The position numbers and the translations under genes were made by a program. Under the pieces are notes generated by a model. The model ran no database searches, was not told where the DNA came from, and worked only from the letters and a program-made list of their open reading frames with translations. This document shows, piece after piece, positions 7,360 to 14,911 of a DNA stretch of 30,415 nucleotides (positions are counted from its first letter, which is position 1; every line of letters starts with the position of its first letter). The stretch comes from Scatosoma sp045577595 (GTDB lineage Bacteria; Bacillota; Clostridia; Christensenellales; Borkfalkiaceae): contig JAZNIR010000126.1 in the NCBI GenBank assembly GCA_045577595.1, positions 1-30,415 of the forward strand, written 5' to 3'.

Positions 7360-8070
7360 ATGAATATAAAAAACGGGCATACAATCCTGCGTTTTAACGA
7401 ATTGCAATCCACCAACGATTACGCGAAAGAAAAACGGGCGGACGGAAAAAATTTATACGTAATCGCCAAAAAGCAAACGGGCGGTAGGGGAACGAAAGGT
7501 CGTAGTTTTTCTTCCAACGCAGGTGGATTTTATTTTACCGCGCTCACGTTTTACGACGGTTTTTTGGCAAAAAACGCCTTTAAAATCATGCAAAATACGG
7601 CGGTGGCGGTGTGTGAAACGTTGTCGTCGTTTGGATTGTCGCCCAAAATAAAATGGCCGAACGACGTGTACGTAAACGGCAAAAAAATATGCGGTATTTT
7701 AATTGAAAACGCCCTTTGCGGGGAAAATATCTCTTCGTCCGTCGTGGGCGTGGGAGTCAACGTTTGCAACGACTTACCGCAAGAACTTGAAAATATCGCG
7801 ACGACGATAAGCAAAGAACTTGGAAAAAGCGTATCCGTATCGGCGGTGGAAAAACGCTTTTTACGTTTTTTAGCAGACGAAAAATTACACGAAAAATACG
7901 AAAGCTATTTGGGCTGGATAGGGGAAAAAGTTACGCTGATAATCGGGGAAGAAAGCGTGCCCGCCACCTTGCTTTCGGTTACAAACGAAGGGCGTATCAC
8001 GGTGCAAACGGAAAAGGGCGTGCAAACGTTTGCGTCTTTGGAAGTGCGTTTAAAAACGAACGCGGAATAA
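7360..8070 (+). CDS. birA: Biotin--[acetyl-CoA-carboxylase] ligase, short form
   Basis: Activates biotin with ATP and transfers it to the biotin carrier protein of acetyl-CoA carboxylase and similar enzymes. The 236 residues contain GRGTKGR (the adenylate-binding GRGRxGR-type loop, about 43-49), KWPNDV, GILIE and GVGVNV, followed by the small C-terminal domain. The N-terminal winged helix of bifunctional BirA is absent: the protein opens directly into the catalytic domain. It should therefore act only as a ligase and not as a biotin repressor. It lies between recX and nnr (9 bp before nnr). GGGGGT precedes the ATG. Confidence 0.95.
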   Translation: MNIKNGHTILRFNELQSTNDYAKEKRADGKNLYVIAKKQTGGRGTKGRSFSSNAGGFYFTALTFYDGFLAKNAFKIMQNTAVAVCETLSSFGLSPKIKWPNDVYVNGKKICGILIENALCGENISSSVVGVGVNVCNDLPQELENIATTISKELGKSVSVSAVEKRFLRFLADEKLHEKYESYLGWIGEKVTLIIGEESVPATLLSVTNEGRITVQTEKGVQTFASLEVRLKTNAE

Positions 8071-8079
8071 GGAGAAAAT

Positions 8080-9702
8080 ATGGAATACTTATTGACGAAC
8101 GCGCAAATGCGCGAAGCGGACGAATATACGATAAACGAAATAGGCGTACCGTCGCTTACGCTTATGGAGCGCGCGGGCGTGGCGCTTGCCCGCGAAGCGG
8201 AAATTTTGTTGGATTTACGCGGTAAACGTATTCGCGAACGGGTGCTTTGCGTGTGCGGTGGCGGAAACAACGGTGGCGACGGGTTCGTTTGCGCAAGGGT
8301 TTTACGCGAAAGGGGCGTGGAAGCGGACGTCGTATTTTTTGCTACGCGTACTTCCCCCGATTGCGCGATAAATAAGGAAAAATACCTGCAAATCGGCGGT
8401 AAAATTATAAAAGAAGTGCCTACGCTTGGCTACGCCGTCGTCGTGGATTGTTTGCTCGGCACGGGCTTTCACGGCGAACTTTCCGACGAATACGCGCGCG
8501 CGGTGGACGGCGTAAACGCCTTAAAACAAGCGGGCGCGAAAGTACTGTCTGCGGATATTCCGTCGGGCGTGAACGGCGATAACGGCGAAGTTTTAAAAGG
8601 GGTGATTGCGGATAAAACGCTTTGTATCGGCGAGAAAAAAGCGGGTGTGTATTTATCGGACGGCGTTGATTATTCGGGCGAAGTTTTGCGGGAAGATATC
8701 GGCATTTGCTTGCCTAAAACGGAAAAATACGCGCAAATTCTCGACGAAGACTGGGCGAGAAACGTTTTACCCGTAAGAAAACGCCATTCGCATAAAGGCA
8801 CGTTTGGCAAAGTGGCTATCGTAGCCGGTTGTAAAGCGTACACGGGCGCGTCGCTCCTTGCCGTCGGCGGTTGTTTGCGCGCGGGCGCGGGATATACGAC
8901 GCTGTTTACCCCCGCCGAAATTTTGCCCTATTATATCGGCAAATACCCCGAAGCGCTCTTACGGGAAATTTGTAAAGGGGAAGATTATTATTTTGACGAA
9001 GAGCGTTTGGAAGAATTGCTTGCTTACGACGTCGTAGCGTACGGTTCGGGAATGGGTTGCACGCGGGAAACGGCGAAAGGCGCGACGTATTTACTACAAA
9101 ATTACACGGGCAAACTTGTTTTGGACGCGGACGGGTTAAACGCGCTTGCAAAGTATAAACAAGCGAGCCTTGCCCGCTTGTTTGCGAATAAAAAATGTAC
9201 GGCGATTATCACGCCACATATCAAAGAATTTTCCCGTTTGAGTGGCGACGAGCCGAGCAAAATTCTTGACGGCGGTTTGTCCGCGCCCGTTGCCTTTTCT
9301 AAAAAATACGACGTAACCGTGCTTTTGAAAAACGCCATTACGCTGATTGCACAAGGGGAGAAAGTGTACGTGAATACGGCGGGCACGAGCGGGCAAGCCA
9401 AAGGCGGGAGCGGGGACGTGCTTACGGGCGTGATTGCGGGGCTTTGCGCTTGTGGCGTTTCGACGTTTAACGCGGGGGCGTTGGGCGCGTATCTTACGGG
9501 TAGAGCGGCGGTGCTTGCCACTCAAAAATACGGGGAATATTCCCTAACGCCCACCGACGTCGTTTCATACCTGCCCCTTGCATTTTTAGAAACGTCCCAA
9601 AAAATAACGGGCGAATTTAAGAATATCCGAAAATCCGCACGAGCGCGGAAACAAGGAATAACAACGAACCGAAAACGAGATAATAATAAGGAAAAGGGGT
9701 AA
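8080..9702 (+). CDS. nnr: Bifunctional NAD(P)H-hydrate epimerase / ADP-dependent dehydratase
   Basis: Repairs hydrated NADH and NADPH. The N-terminal domain (about 1-210) epimerises R-hydrate to S-hydrate and carries CGGGNNGGDGF (about 59-69). The C-terminal ribokinase-like domain (about 225-510) dehydrates the S form with ADP and has the diagnostic NTAGTSGQAKGGSGDVLTG (about 432-450). The 540 residues are slightly longer than usual: the last 30 or so form a Lys/Arg-rich tail (such as KSARARKQGITTNRKRDNN) beyond the normal fold. That tail is encoded by DNA that overlaps the 3' end of the opposing gene by 86 bp. AAGGAG precedes the ATG. Last gene of the recX operon; no terminator hairpin follows. 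Confidence 0.95.
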   Translation: MEYLLTNAQMREADEYTINEIGVPSLTLMERAGVALAREAEILLDLRGKRIRERVLCVCGGGNNGGDGFVCARVLRERGVEADVVFFATRTSPDCAINKEKYLQIGGKIIKEVPTLGYAVVVDCLLGTGFHGELSDEYARAVDGVNALKQAGAKVLSADIPSGVNGDNGEVLKGVIADKTLCIGEKKAGVYLSDGVDYSGEVLREDIGICLPKTEKYAQILDEDWARNVLPVRKRHSHKGTFGKVAIVAGCKAYTGASLLAVGGCLRAGAGYTTLFTPAEILPYYIGKYPEALLREICKGEDYYFDEERLEELLAYDVVAYGSGMGCTRETAKGATYLLQNYTGKLVLDADGLNALAKYKQASLARLFANKKCTAIITPHIKEFSRLSGDEPSKILDGGLSAPVAFSKKYDVTVLLKNAITLIAQGEKVYVNTAGTSGQAKGGSGDVLTGVIAGLCACGVSTFNAGALGAYLTGRAAVLATQKYGEYSLTPTDVVSYLPLAFLETSQKITGEFKNIRKSARARKQGITTNRKRDNNKEKG

Positions 9703-10384
9703 TTAGCGAAGTAAGCAATATCAGCGCGCCCGCTACGAAAAAACGGCGACTGTTGGCTTTGGAAAAACAAATCCGCAAACGTTTTTTGCGCTTGTCCGTT
9801 TGTACGCTTTCCCCCAAAAAGGCGGTGGGTAAGGCGTTTTTTTCTTTTAAGAGCGTGTAAATATCTCTGCCTTGTTTTACTTCCACGTTCCAATCCTTGC
9901 AAAATTTTAAAGCTTGTTCGTCGATACGGTTGCATAAAAGAAATTTCTTTTTCGCCGTTTTTAATCGAGCAAGCGCGCTAATATCGTCCGTTTCAACGGG
10001 TGCGAAGCGGAATTCGAGAAAGTAACATTCGTCTTTGGTAAACAGCCGTTTTTTGCCGTGTTTTTTCACGAGATTGTTTTCGTCGCCGAGCGCGTTTTGA
10101 AAAAGGGAGAGCTTTTTATCGTCGCCAAGTAGCGCAAGATGCAACAACAGTTTTTCCATCGTCTCTTCTTCCGATTTCTTTAAAAACAGCGCGTTGCGTT
10201 TGCTTTGTAAAAACGCGCCCAGCGCCCCCGTCGACAGCGTTCCGCAAAGCAGGGCGAGAAGTAGAGCGGGCATAAGGGGAATACGCCAAAAGCGGAATAA
10301 ACACAGCGTAAATAAGCTGACGAGAAAAAAAGTGAAGATAAGGTCGGATACAAAAGCCGATTTTTTAATAATTTCGTGTTTCAT
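9617..10384 (-). CDS. Membrane protein with a possible Mrr-like cytoplasmic core, function unknown
   Basis: A 255-residue protein I cannot name. Two hydrophobic helices near the N terminus (about 14-56) and two near the C terminus (about 207-252) bracket a soluble, charged stretch of about 150 residues. Part of that stretch (FLLCNRIDEQALKFCKDWNVEVKQGRDIYTLL is the region) recalls the end of restriction-endonuclease-like (Mrr/DUF2034-type) domains, where a strand, a helix and a 'V.v..g..l..LL' ending recur. No intact D...ExK catalytic set was found, so this is a weak structural guess. The ATG at 10384 is chosen because the upstream extension would run through the nadD promoter. Its ribosome binding site is poor. 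It is convergent with nnr, with an 86-bp overlap. Confidence 0.7.
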   Translation of the reverse strand: MKHEIIKKSAFVSDLIFTFFLVSLFTLCLFRFWRIPLMPALLLALLCGTLSTGALGAFLQSKRNALFLKKSEEETMEKLLLHLALLGDDKKLSLFQNALGDENNLVKKHGKKRLFTKDECYFLEFRFAPVETDDISALARLKTAKKKFLLCNRIDEQALKFCKDWNVEVKQGRDIYTLLKEKNALPTAFLGESVQTDKRKKRLRICFSKANSRRFFVAGALILLTSLITPFPYYYLVFGSLLFLVSALVRIFGYS

Positions 10385-10419
10385 ACTTTGATTTTTGCCG
10401 AAAAAATCCCCTTTTAAAC

Positions 10420-10448
10420 TTGAAAAAAAGAAAAATATATAGTATAAT
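10420..10448 (+). promoter_or_regulatory. Sigma-A promoter of nadD-yqeK
   Basis: TTGAAA (10420-10425), 17-bp spacer, TATAAT (10443-10448). The predicted start is about 36 nt before the ATG at 10491. Confidence 0.85.
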
Positions 10449-10490
10449 GGAAAAAAGGGAAAGGCAAACGCATAAGGAATAGGATAAAAA

Positions 10491-11660
10491 ATGAGAGTGG
10501 CAATCTTCGGCGGGTCGTTCGACCCCGTGCATAAAGAACATATCGCGCTCGTTAAAAGCGCGTTAAAAAGCTTGGATTTAGACAAGCTTATCGTTATGCC
10601 CGTCGCTTGTCCCCCGCATAAAAAGGGTAAGACGCTTTCTGCCGATTTTCACCGTTTAAGAATGTGTAAAATCGCCTTTGCGGATATGCCAAACGTGGAA
10701 GTTTCCGATTACGAAATTCAAAAAGGGGGCGTTAGCTACACCTATCAAACTTGCGAATATTTCAAAACGCAATATCCGCAAAGTCAGCTGTTTTGGTTGG
10801 TGGGGACGGATATGCTCCGCGATTTTCCTACTTGGAAACGTCCCGAAATCATTTTACAAAACGTTACGCTCGCCGTATGCGCCCGCGCGGAAAAAAGCGG
10901 TTGGATAGAAACGGAGCGCAAAGCGTTTTATGAAAAATTTAAAACGGATTTCGCGCTCGTCGATTACAACGGCGCAAACGTTTCTTCCACGAAAATCCGC
11001 GTGCTTGCAGGCGCGGGCGAAGATTTGTTAGGGCTCGTAGACGAAAAGGTGGCGGAATATATAAAAGAAAATCAATTATACGCCGTAGAAAAAGCGGACG
11101 AAGCGTTGGCACTAGAAAGTCCGTCGCGAAAAGCGCACTCTTTACGCGTTGCGGAAACGGCGGTGAAAAAAGCGTTACAAGTGGGGATAGACGAACGGCA
11201 AGCCGTCGTTGCGTCGCTTTTCCACGATTGCGCGAAAAGTTTGCCCGAAAATTCCCCTTTGCTTAAAGGATTTACGCTTGATAAAGGGTACGGCGACGTG
11301 CCAAGCCCCGTTTTGCACCAGTTTACGGGCGCGTATTTGGCAGAGAATATTTTCGGCGTAAAAGATAAGGACGTATTAAACGCCATTCGCTTTCACACGA
11401 GCGGTAGAAAGGATATGTCCGAACTGGAAAAACTGATATTTCTTGCCGATATGTTGGAAGAAAATCGGGAATTTGACGGCGTGGACGAATTGCGCGCGTG
11501 CTTTTGGGCGGGTAAAAAAGCGGGCGGTTTGGACGAATGTTTGGAAAAAGCGCTGTTGCATACGGTGCAATATTTACAAGAAAAAAAAGCGGATATTTAT
11601 CCGCTGACAAACCAAGCGTACGCTTGGATAAAAAACGAACGCAAAGGAGAGAAAAAATAA
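10491..11660 (+). CDS. nadD: Fused nicotinate-nucleotide adenylyltransferase / HD-domain hydrolase (NadD-YqeK)
   Basis: One 389-residue chain holds two enzymes that are separate neighbours in Bacillus. Residues 1 to about 195 are NadD, which makes nicotinate adenine dinucleotide from ATP and nicotinate mononucleotide: GGSFDPVHKEH at 7-17 (nucleotide-binding HxxH-type motif) and SSTKIR at about 165-170. Residues about 205-385 are YqeK, an HD-fold protein known to hydrolyse diadenosine tetraphosphate: His216, the HD pair in LFHDCAK (245-246), HQFTGAYLAE, RFHTSGR and IFLADMLE. There is no stop or frameshift at the junction. The gene overlaps the rsfS start by one base (TAATG), so translation is probably coupled. 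The fusion occurs in some other Firmicutes. Confidence 0.95.
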   Translation: MRVAIFGGSFDPVHKEHIALVKSALKSLDLDKLIVMPVACPPHKKGKTLSADFHRLRMCKIAFADMPNVEVSDYEIQKGGVSYTYQTCEYFKTQYPQSQLFWLVGTDMLRDFPTWKRPEIILQNVTLAVCARAEKSGWIETERKAFYEKFKTDFALVDYNGANVSSTKIRVLAGAGEDLLGLVDEKVAEYIKENQLYAVEKADEALALESPSRKAHSLRVAETAVKKALQVGIDERQAVVASLFHDCAKSLPENSPLLKGFTLDKGYGDVPSPVLHQFTGAYLAENIFGVKDKDVLNAIRFHTSGRKDMSELEKLIFLADMLEENREFDGVDELRACFWAGKKAGGLDECLEKALLHTVQYLQEKKADIYPLTNQAYAWIKNERKGEKK

Positions 11661-12058
11661 TGGAAACCATAACGAGTAAAGATTTGGCGCTGGCGGTGTG
11701 CAAAGCGCTTGCGGATAAACGGGGAAAAGATATCGTATGCTTGTACGTGCGCGAAAAAACCGATTTATGCGATTATTTCGTAATTGCAAGCGGTTCGAAC
11801 GCACCGCAAATCCGCGCGATGGGCGAACGGGTGGAAGAACTCGTGGAAAAGGAATTGGGGCTTGTACCCACCCGCACGGAAGGGGTGCGCGACGGCAGAT
11901 GGGCGGTGGTGGATTACGGCGACGTAATCGTGCACGTGTTCAACGACGAAACCCGTCTTTTCTATCATCTCGAACGGCTTTGGACGGACGGGAGTAATTT
12001 GCAAAAATACGACGAAAAAACGGAAAGCTTTACGGCGGTTACCGCGTCCGAAAAATAA
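11660..12058 (+). CDS. rsfS: Ribosome silencing factor RsfS
   Basis: Binds ribosomal protein L14 and blocks joining of the subunits in poor growth conditions. The 132 residues show the Iojap/RsfS pattern: ALADKRGKDIVCLYV, TDLCDYFVIASGSNAPQIRAMGERVEE, and EGVRDGRWAVVDYGDVIVHVFNDETRLFYHLERLW. The ATG overlaps the nadD-yqeK stop, and AAAGGAG lies about 11 nt upstream within that gene. The nadD-yqeK-rsfS order is the usual one in Firmicutes and supports the call. No clear terminator lies in the 36 bp before the converging gene at 12095. Confidence 0.97.
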   Translation: METITSKDLALAVCKALADKRGKDIVCLYVREKTDLCDYFVIASGSNAPQIRAMGERVEELVEKELGLVPTRTEGVRDGRWAVVDYGDVIVHVFNDETRLFYHLERLWTDGSNLQKYDEKTESFTAVTASEK

Positions 12059-12094
12059 TCGGCGTATGCCTTGCAACAATCGAAAAAGAAACGG

Positions 12095-12358
12095 CTATTT
12101 AAAGCGGATTTGTTTGGGCTCTCCAAAACTCGTTTTTGCGCGCCGTTTTTTCTCCACGATATAATAAACGGGCTCTTGCGAAGTTTTCGCAGGGGCTTTT
12201 TGTTCTTCTTTTTCCGTTGGCTTTGGGGGCGGGGTAGGCGCGCGGTGTTCCCAACCGAGCTTAACGAGTTTGATGAAATGTACGAGTAAAAAACACAGCC
12301 CGAATAACAAACCTATCCACACGACACCAACGCCCGCGCTACATAAAAAAATCGTCAT
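12095..12358 (-). CDS. Small single-pass membrane protein, unknown function
   Basis: An 87-residue protein that I do not recognise. An N-terminal hydrophobic segment (about 1-35) is followed by a Pro-rich, charged linker (TPPPKPTEKEEQK) and a basic end (EKKRRAKTSFGEPKQIRFK). The ATG at 12358 is used; an in-frame GTG at 12364 would add two residues. Neither has a Shine-Dalgarno site. A TATAAT lies at 12365-12370, right before the start, which would place transcription initiation on or near the ATG (leaderless), but no good -35 is visible. The gene converges with rsfS and diverges from the aldolase-like gene. Its hydrophobic start and coherent layout argue for a real gene. Confidence 0.6.
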   Translation of the reverse strand: MTIFLCSAGVGVVWIGLLFGLCFLLVHFIKLVKLGWEHRAPTPPPKPTEKEEQKAPAKTSQEPVYYIVEKKRRAKTSFGEPKQIRFK

Positions 12359-12439
12359 ACCCACATTATAAATTTAAAATTTTGTCATAAATTGCCTAAT
12401 TTACGAATAAATGGAAATCGTTTGTCGCATAATCAACGT

Positions 12440-13480
12440 ATGGAAAGAAAAACGCAACAATCAACGACACCCACCAAAGAAAAGGCAACGACGCAAACGG
12501 AAAAACAAAACTTCGGGCGGGAAGACGTAACGCAAGGCGCACTTTCAAAAGGCGGGGTGTTCCTTTCTAATCAAGACGCGGAAGAATACCGCATCTATAA
12601 ACGCCGTAAAAAGTTAAACGAAATTTCCGCGCTAATTTCCGCAACGGAAGGGAGCGTTATAGACGGGGAAGACGTGCAACGCATTTGCGAACGCGCCGTA
12701 AGGTTAAAACAGTCGGCGGTAAAATTGCCCTTATCGAAAACGACGCAAGTGGGCTACTATTTATCGGGGAGCAAAGTACAAATGGACTGCGTTATCGGCG
12801 GGGACGGGGAAACACTTGGAAAAGTGAAAGCGTACGAAACGAAACTCGCCCGCCGTCGTAAGGCGAAAGAAATCACCGTATCCGTAACGCCGTCGTTTAT
12901 GGACGGTTGCCGTTACGGGGAAATCCGCAAGGAATTAAAGCGTATCGCGCGCGTAGCGGGCAGAATGAAAATTAAAGTGCGGGTTGGGAAGAGTTATACG
13001 CCCACGCCCCTTTCGCGGGTGGCGCGGATAGCGGGGGAAATCGGCGCAAGCTTTTTTTCCGTGCCCTATTTCGCGGGTTGCGAACGGCTGTGCACCGAGC
13101 TTTTAAACGGTTGTCGTTTGGAAGTTACGGGGGTGGACGACGCGGAAACGTTTAAACGGTTGACGGATAACGGCGTAGCGCGCGTGGTTACGAATAACGC
13201 GCAAGAATTTCACGCGTATTTGTTAAAGGAAACGGAAGAAGAAATATCCAAACTCTTCACGAGCGCGACGGCGAAAGAAAACCCGCCCGAAGAAGAGCCG
13301 AATCCCAATTCCCCCGAATACGAAACGCCACCGCTCCCGCCGACGCCCGATATGCCCGCGCCACCGTGCTTGCTAAAAGATAAGGAAAATGAGAACGCCA
13401 TCACCACCCAAACGCCAACGCCGTCGTCGGAAACGGACTATCGCTGTTGTTTGGACGGTACGCAGTTGAAATTTTTATAA
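12440..13480 (+). CDS. Divergent DeoC-like (deoxyribose-phosphate aldolase fold) protein, probably non-catalytic
   Basis: A 346-residue protein. After a polar N terminus of about 40 residues, the middle (about 65-275) follows the order of features in deoxyribose-phosphate aldolase: an IC..A....AVK..  opening, L.GS.V....VIGG.GETLGKVKAYETKLA (like FP.G....K..E...A), KEI.V..., KIKVRV, GASFFSVPYF (where DeoC has the Schiff-base lysine in F.KTSTG) and a final GV.RVVTNN. The catalytic Lys of F.KTSTG is Ser here, and the second active-site Lys is not evident, so enzymatic aldolase activity is unlikely. The C-terminal 75 residues are acidic and Pro-rich. Start choice is uncertain: no strong ribosome binding site is seen, and an in-frame TTG lies at 12392. 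It ends before a strong terminator. The fold call is inference from reading. Confidence 0.65.
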   Translation: MERKTQQSTTPTKEKATTQTEKQNFGREDVTQGALSKGGVFLSNQDAEEYRIYKRRKKLNEISALISATEGSVIDGEDVQRICERAVRLKQSAVKLPLSKTTQVGYYLSGSKVQMDCVIGGDGETLGKVKAYETKLARRRKAKEITVSVTPSFMDGCRYGEIRKELKRIARVAGRMKIKVRVGKSYTPTPLSRVARIAGEIGASFFSVPYFAGCERLCTELLNGCRLEVTGVDDAETFKRLTDNGVARVVTNNAQEFHAYLLKETEEEISKLFTSATAKENPPEEEPNPNSPEYETPPLPPTPDMPAPPCLLKDKENENAITTQTPTPSSETDYRCCLDGTQLKFL

Positions 13481-13487
13481 GGAGTTT

Positions 13488-13520
13488 TTATCCGTTTTTA
13501 CCGCTCGTAAAAACGGATAA
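13488..13520 (+). terminator. Intrinsic terminator after the DeoC-like gene
   Basis: A perfect 14-bp stem (TTATCCGTTTTTAC / GTAAAAACGGATAA) with a 5-nt loop, followed by TTTTAT. It closes the transcript 8 bp past the stop codon and separates it from cwlD. Confidence 0.88.
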
Positions 13521-13627
13521 TTTTATAAAAGGACGGGGGTATGTGTAAGACGAACGCTTTTTACGCTAACACCCGCCGTAAACTCTTTTCGGGCATATTT
13601 CCACCCTTTCCCGCATAGGATAAAGAT

Positions 13628-14332
13628 ATGAAAAAGAGTATCGTAGCAGTTTGTATGGCGGTGTTTATGGCGTTCGTAACGGCAACCGCCCTTTGCGTGC
13701 GCGCGCTGGTTGCGCCCCAAGCGGTGTTTTCCGAAGGGGAGAATTTGCGGGTGGTAGTAGACGCGGGGCACGGCGGAATAGACGGGGGCGTTTCGGGCGC
13801 TCAAACGGGCGTGAAAGAAAGCGATTTAAATCTTTCTATCGCTATGTATTTAAAAGACGGATTGGAAGAAATCGGCTTTGCAGTTACGCTTACGCGCAAG
13901 ACGGAAGCGGGGTTATACGGTGCGCCGACGAAAGGCTTTAAAAAGCGGGATATGCAACGCAGAAAAGAAATTATCGAAGAAACCAAACCGTGTATGGTGA
14001 TTTCGGTGCACCAAAATTATTATCCGTCCAAAAGTTCGCGCGGGGCGCAGGTTTTTTACAACCAAAAGGACGAAAGCGGAAACACGCTTGCGTTGCACGT
14101 GCAAAAACGGCTTAACGAACTGTACGCGGGGGAGAAAGTAAAAGCGCGCAACGCCACGTTCGGCGATTACTATATGGTGCAGTGCGCGCCCTATCCGTCG
14201 ATAATCGTAGAATGCGGGTTTTTATCCAGCCCGTCCGACGAAAAATTGCTTTGTACCGCCGTTTGGCAAAAAAAAGTTGCGCAAACAATCCTTTCGGGCG
14301 TCGTGGCTTATTTTTCGGGCGCAACGGCGTAA
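13628..14332 (+). CDS. cwlD: Germination-specific N-acetylmuramoyl-L-alanine amidase CwlD
   Basis: Zinc amidase that removes peptide side chains from spore cortex glycan, the first step of muramic-delta-lactam formation, needed for cortex breakdown at germination. The 234 residues have an N-terminal signal segment (about 1-28) and an Amidase_3 domain with the zinc and catalytic residues His48 (VVDAGHGG), Glu64 (KESDLNL), His128 (SVHQN) and Glu195 (VECGF). The CwlD family is chosen over other amidases by length, the lack of wall-binding domains and the sporulating context. AGGAT lies 8 nt before the ATG. Short inverted repeats follow the stop (14331-14373) without a T-run. A forespore or mother-cell promoter is expected, but no convincing one could be picked. 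Confidence 0.88.
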   Translation: MKKSIVAVCMAVFMAFVTATALCVRALVAPQAVFSEGENLRVVVDAGHGGIDGGVSGAQTGVKESDLNLSIAMYLKDGLEEIGFAVTLTRKTEAGLYGAPTKGFKKRDMQRRKEIIEETKPCMVISVHQNYYPSKSSRGAQVFYNQKDESGNTLALHVQKRLNELYAGEKVKARNATFGDYYMVQCAPYPSIIVECGFLSSPSDEKLLCTAVWQKKVAQTILSGVVAYFSGATA

Positions 14333-14390
14333 ACGCGTGTAAGGCGTAGCCTTAAAAAGAAAAATCCGCGTTTAACACCCGCCGAATTGC

Positions 14391-14420
14391 TTGCCAATTC
14401 CCTTTGCGTTGTGGTATAAT
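14391..14420 (+). promoter_or_regulatory. Sigma-A promoter of the mrnC operon
   Basis: TTGCCA (14391-14396), 18-bp spacer, TATAAT (14415-14420) with a GTGG just before. The predicted start is about 25 nt before the mrnC ATG. Confidence 0.75.
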
Positions 14421-14452
14421 AAAAAGAAGATAAAAAAGGGAGCGCAAAAACA

Positions 14453-14890
14453 ATGTCGGACGAAAAATCGGTGATGAGCGAAACGGACGCGGGAAGAATG
14501 AATCCCGTTACGCTTGCGTTTTTAGGCGACGCGGTGTATTCCCTTTGGGTGCGGGAGCGTTTGGTGCGGTACGCCAGCGGGAAATCGGGGGATTTTCAGC
14601 GTTCGGCGTCGAAAGTGGAATCGGCGCGCGGACAAAGCGCGTATCTTGAAAAAATACTACCCTTGCTCACCGAAAGGGAAACGGAGATTTATCATCGCGG
14701 GCGAAACGCGAAAAAAGCGACGAAATCGAAAAACGCGGACGCGGTAGAATATTGCCGTTCGACGGGCTTGGAAGCGGTGATTGGGTATTTGCACCTTATC
14801 GGCGAAAGTGGGCGGATAGAAGAACTGCTTTCCACAATCGACGAAGAAAGTTTGCAAGGGGTGTCCGCGCCCACTGCGTATAAACCGTAA
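14453..14890 (+). CDS. mrnC: Mini-ribonuclease III
   Basis: Double-strand-specific RNase that matures 23S rRNA ends. The 145 residues consist of an RNase III catalytic domain alone, without a dsRNA-binding domain, which defines Mini-III. The catalytic signature is LAFLGDAVYSLWVRERLV with Asp26; a later EIYHRGRNAKKATKSKNADAVEYCRSTGLEAVIGYL segment supplies the second acidic cluster. GGGAG precedes the ATG. First gene of mrnC-rlmB-sigH, spaced 21 bp from rlmB. In Bacillus this order continues from cysS, which is absent here. Confidence 0.95.
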   Translation: MSDEKSVMSETDAGRMNPVTLAFLGDAVYSLWVRERLVRYASGKSGDFQRSASKVESARGQSAYLEKILPLLTERETEIYHRGRNAKKATKSKNADAVEYCRSTGLEAVIGYLHLIGESGRIEELLSTIDEESLQGVSAPTAYKP

Positions 14891-14911
14891 AAAGGAAAAA
14901 AAGGATAAAAG

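Noticed and set aside
13539..13621. Sigma-G-like (GTATG-18-TACGCTA) and sigma-E-like (GCATATT-14-CATAGGAT) boxes before cwlD
   Set aside because: The first misses two fixed -10 bases. The second would start transcription on the ATG and leave no ribosome site. Neither is convincing, although sporulation control of cwlD is expected.
14331..14373. Inverted repeats after cwlD as a terminator
   Set aside because: AAACGCG/CGCGTTT and AAGGC/GCCTT can pair, but no T-run follows, so termination is not supported.
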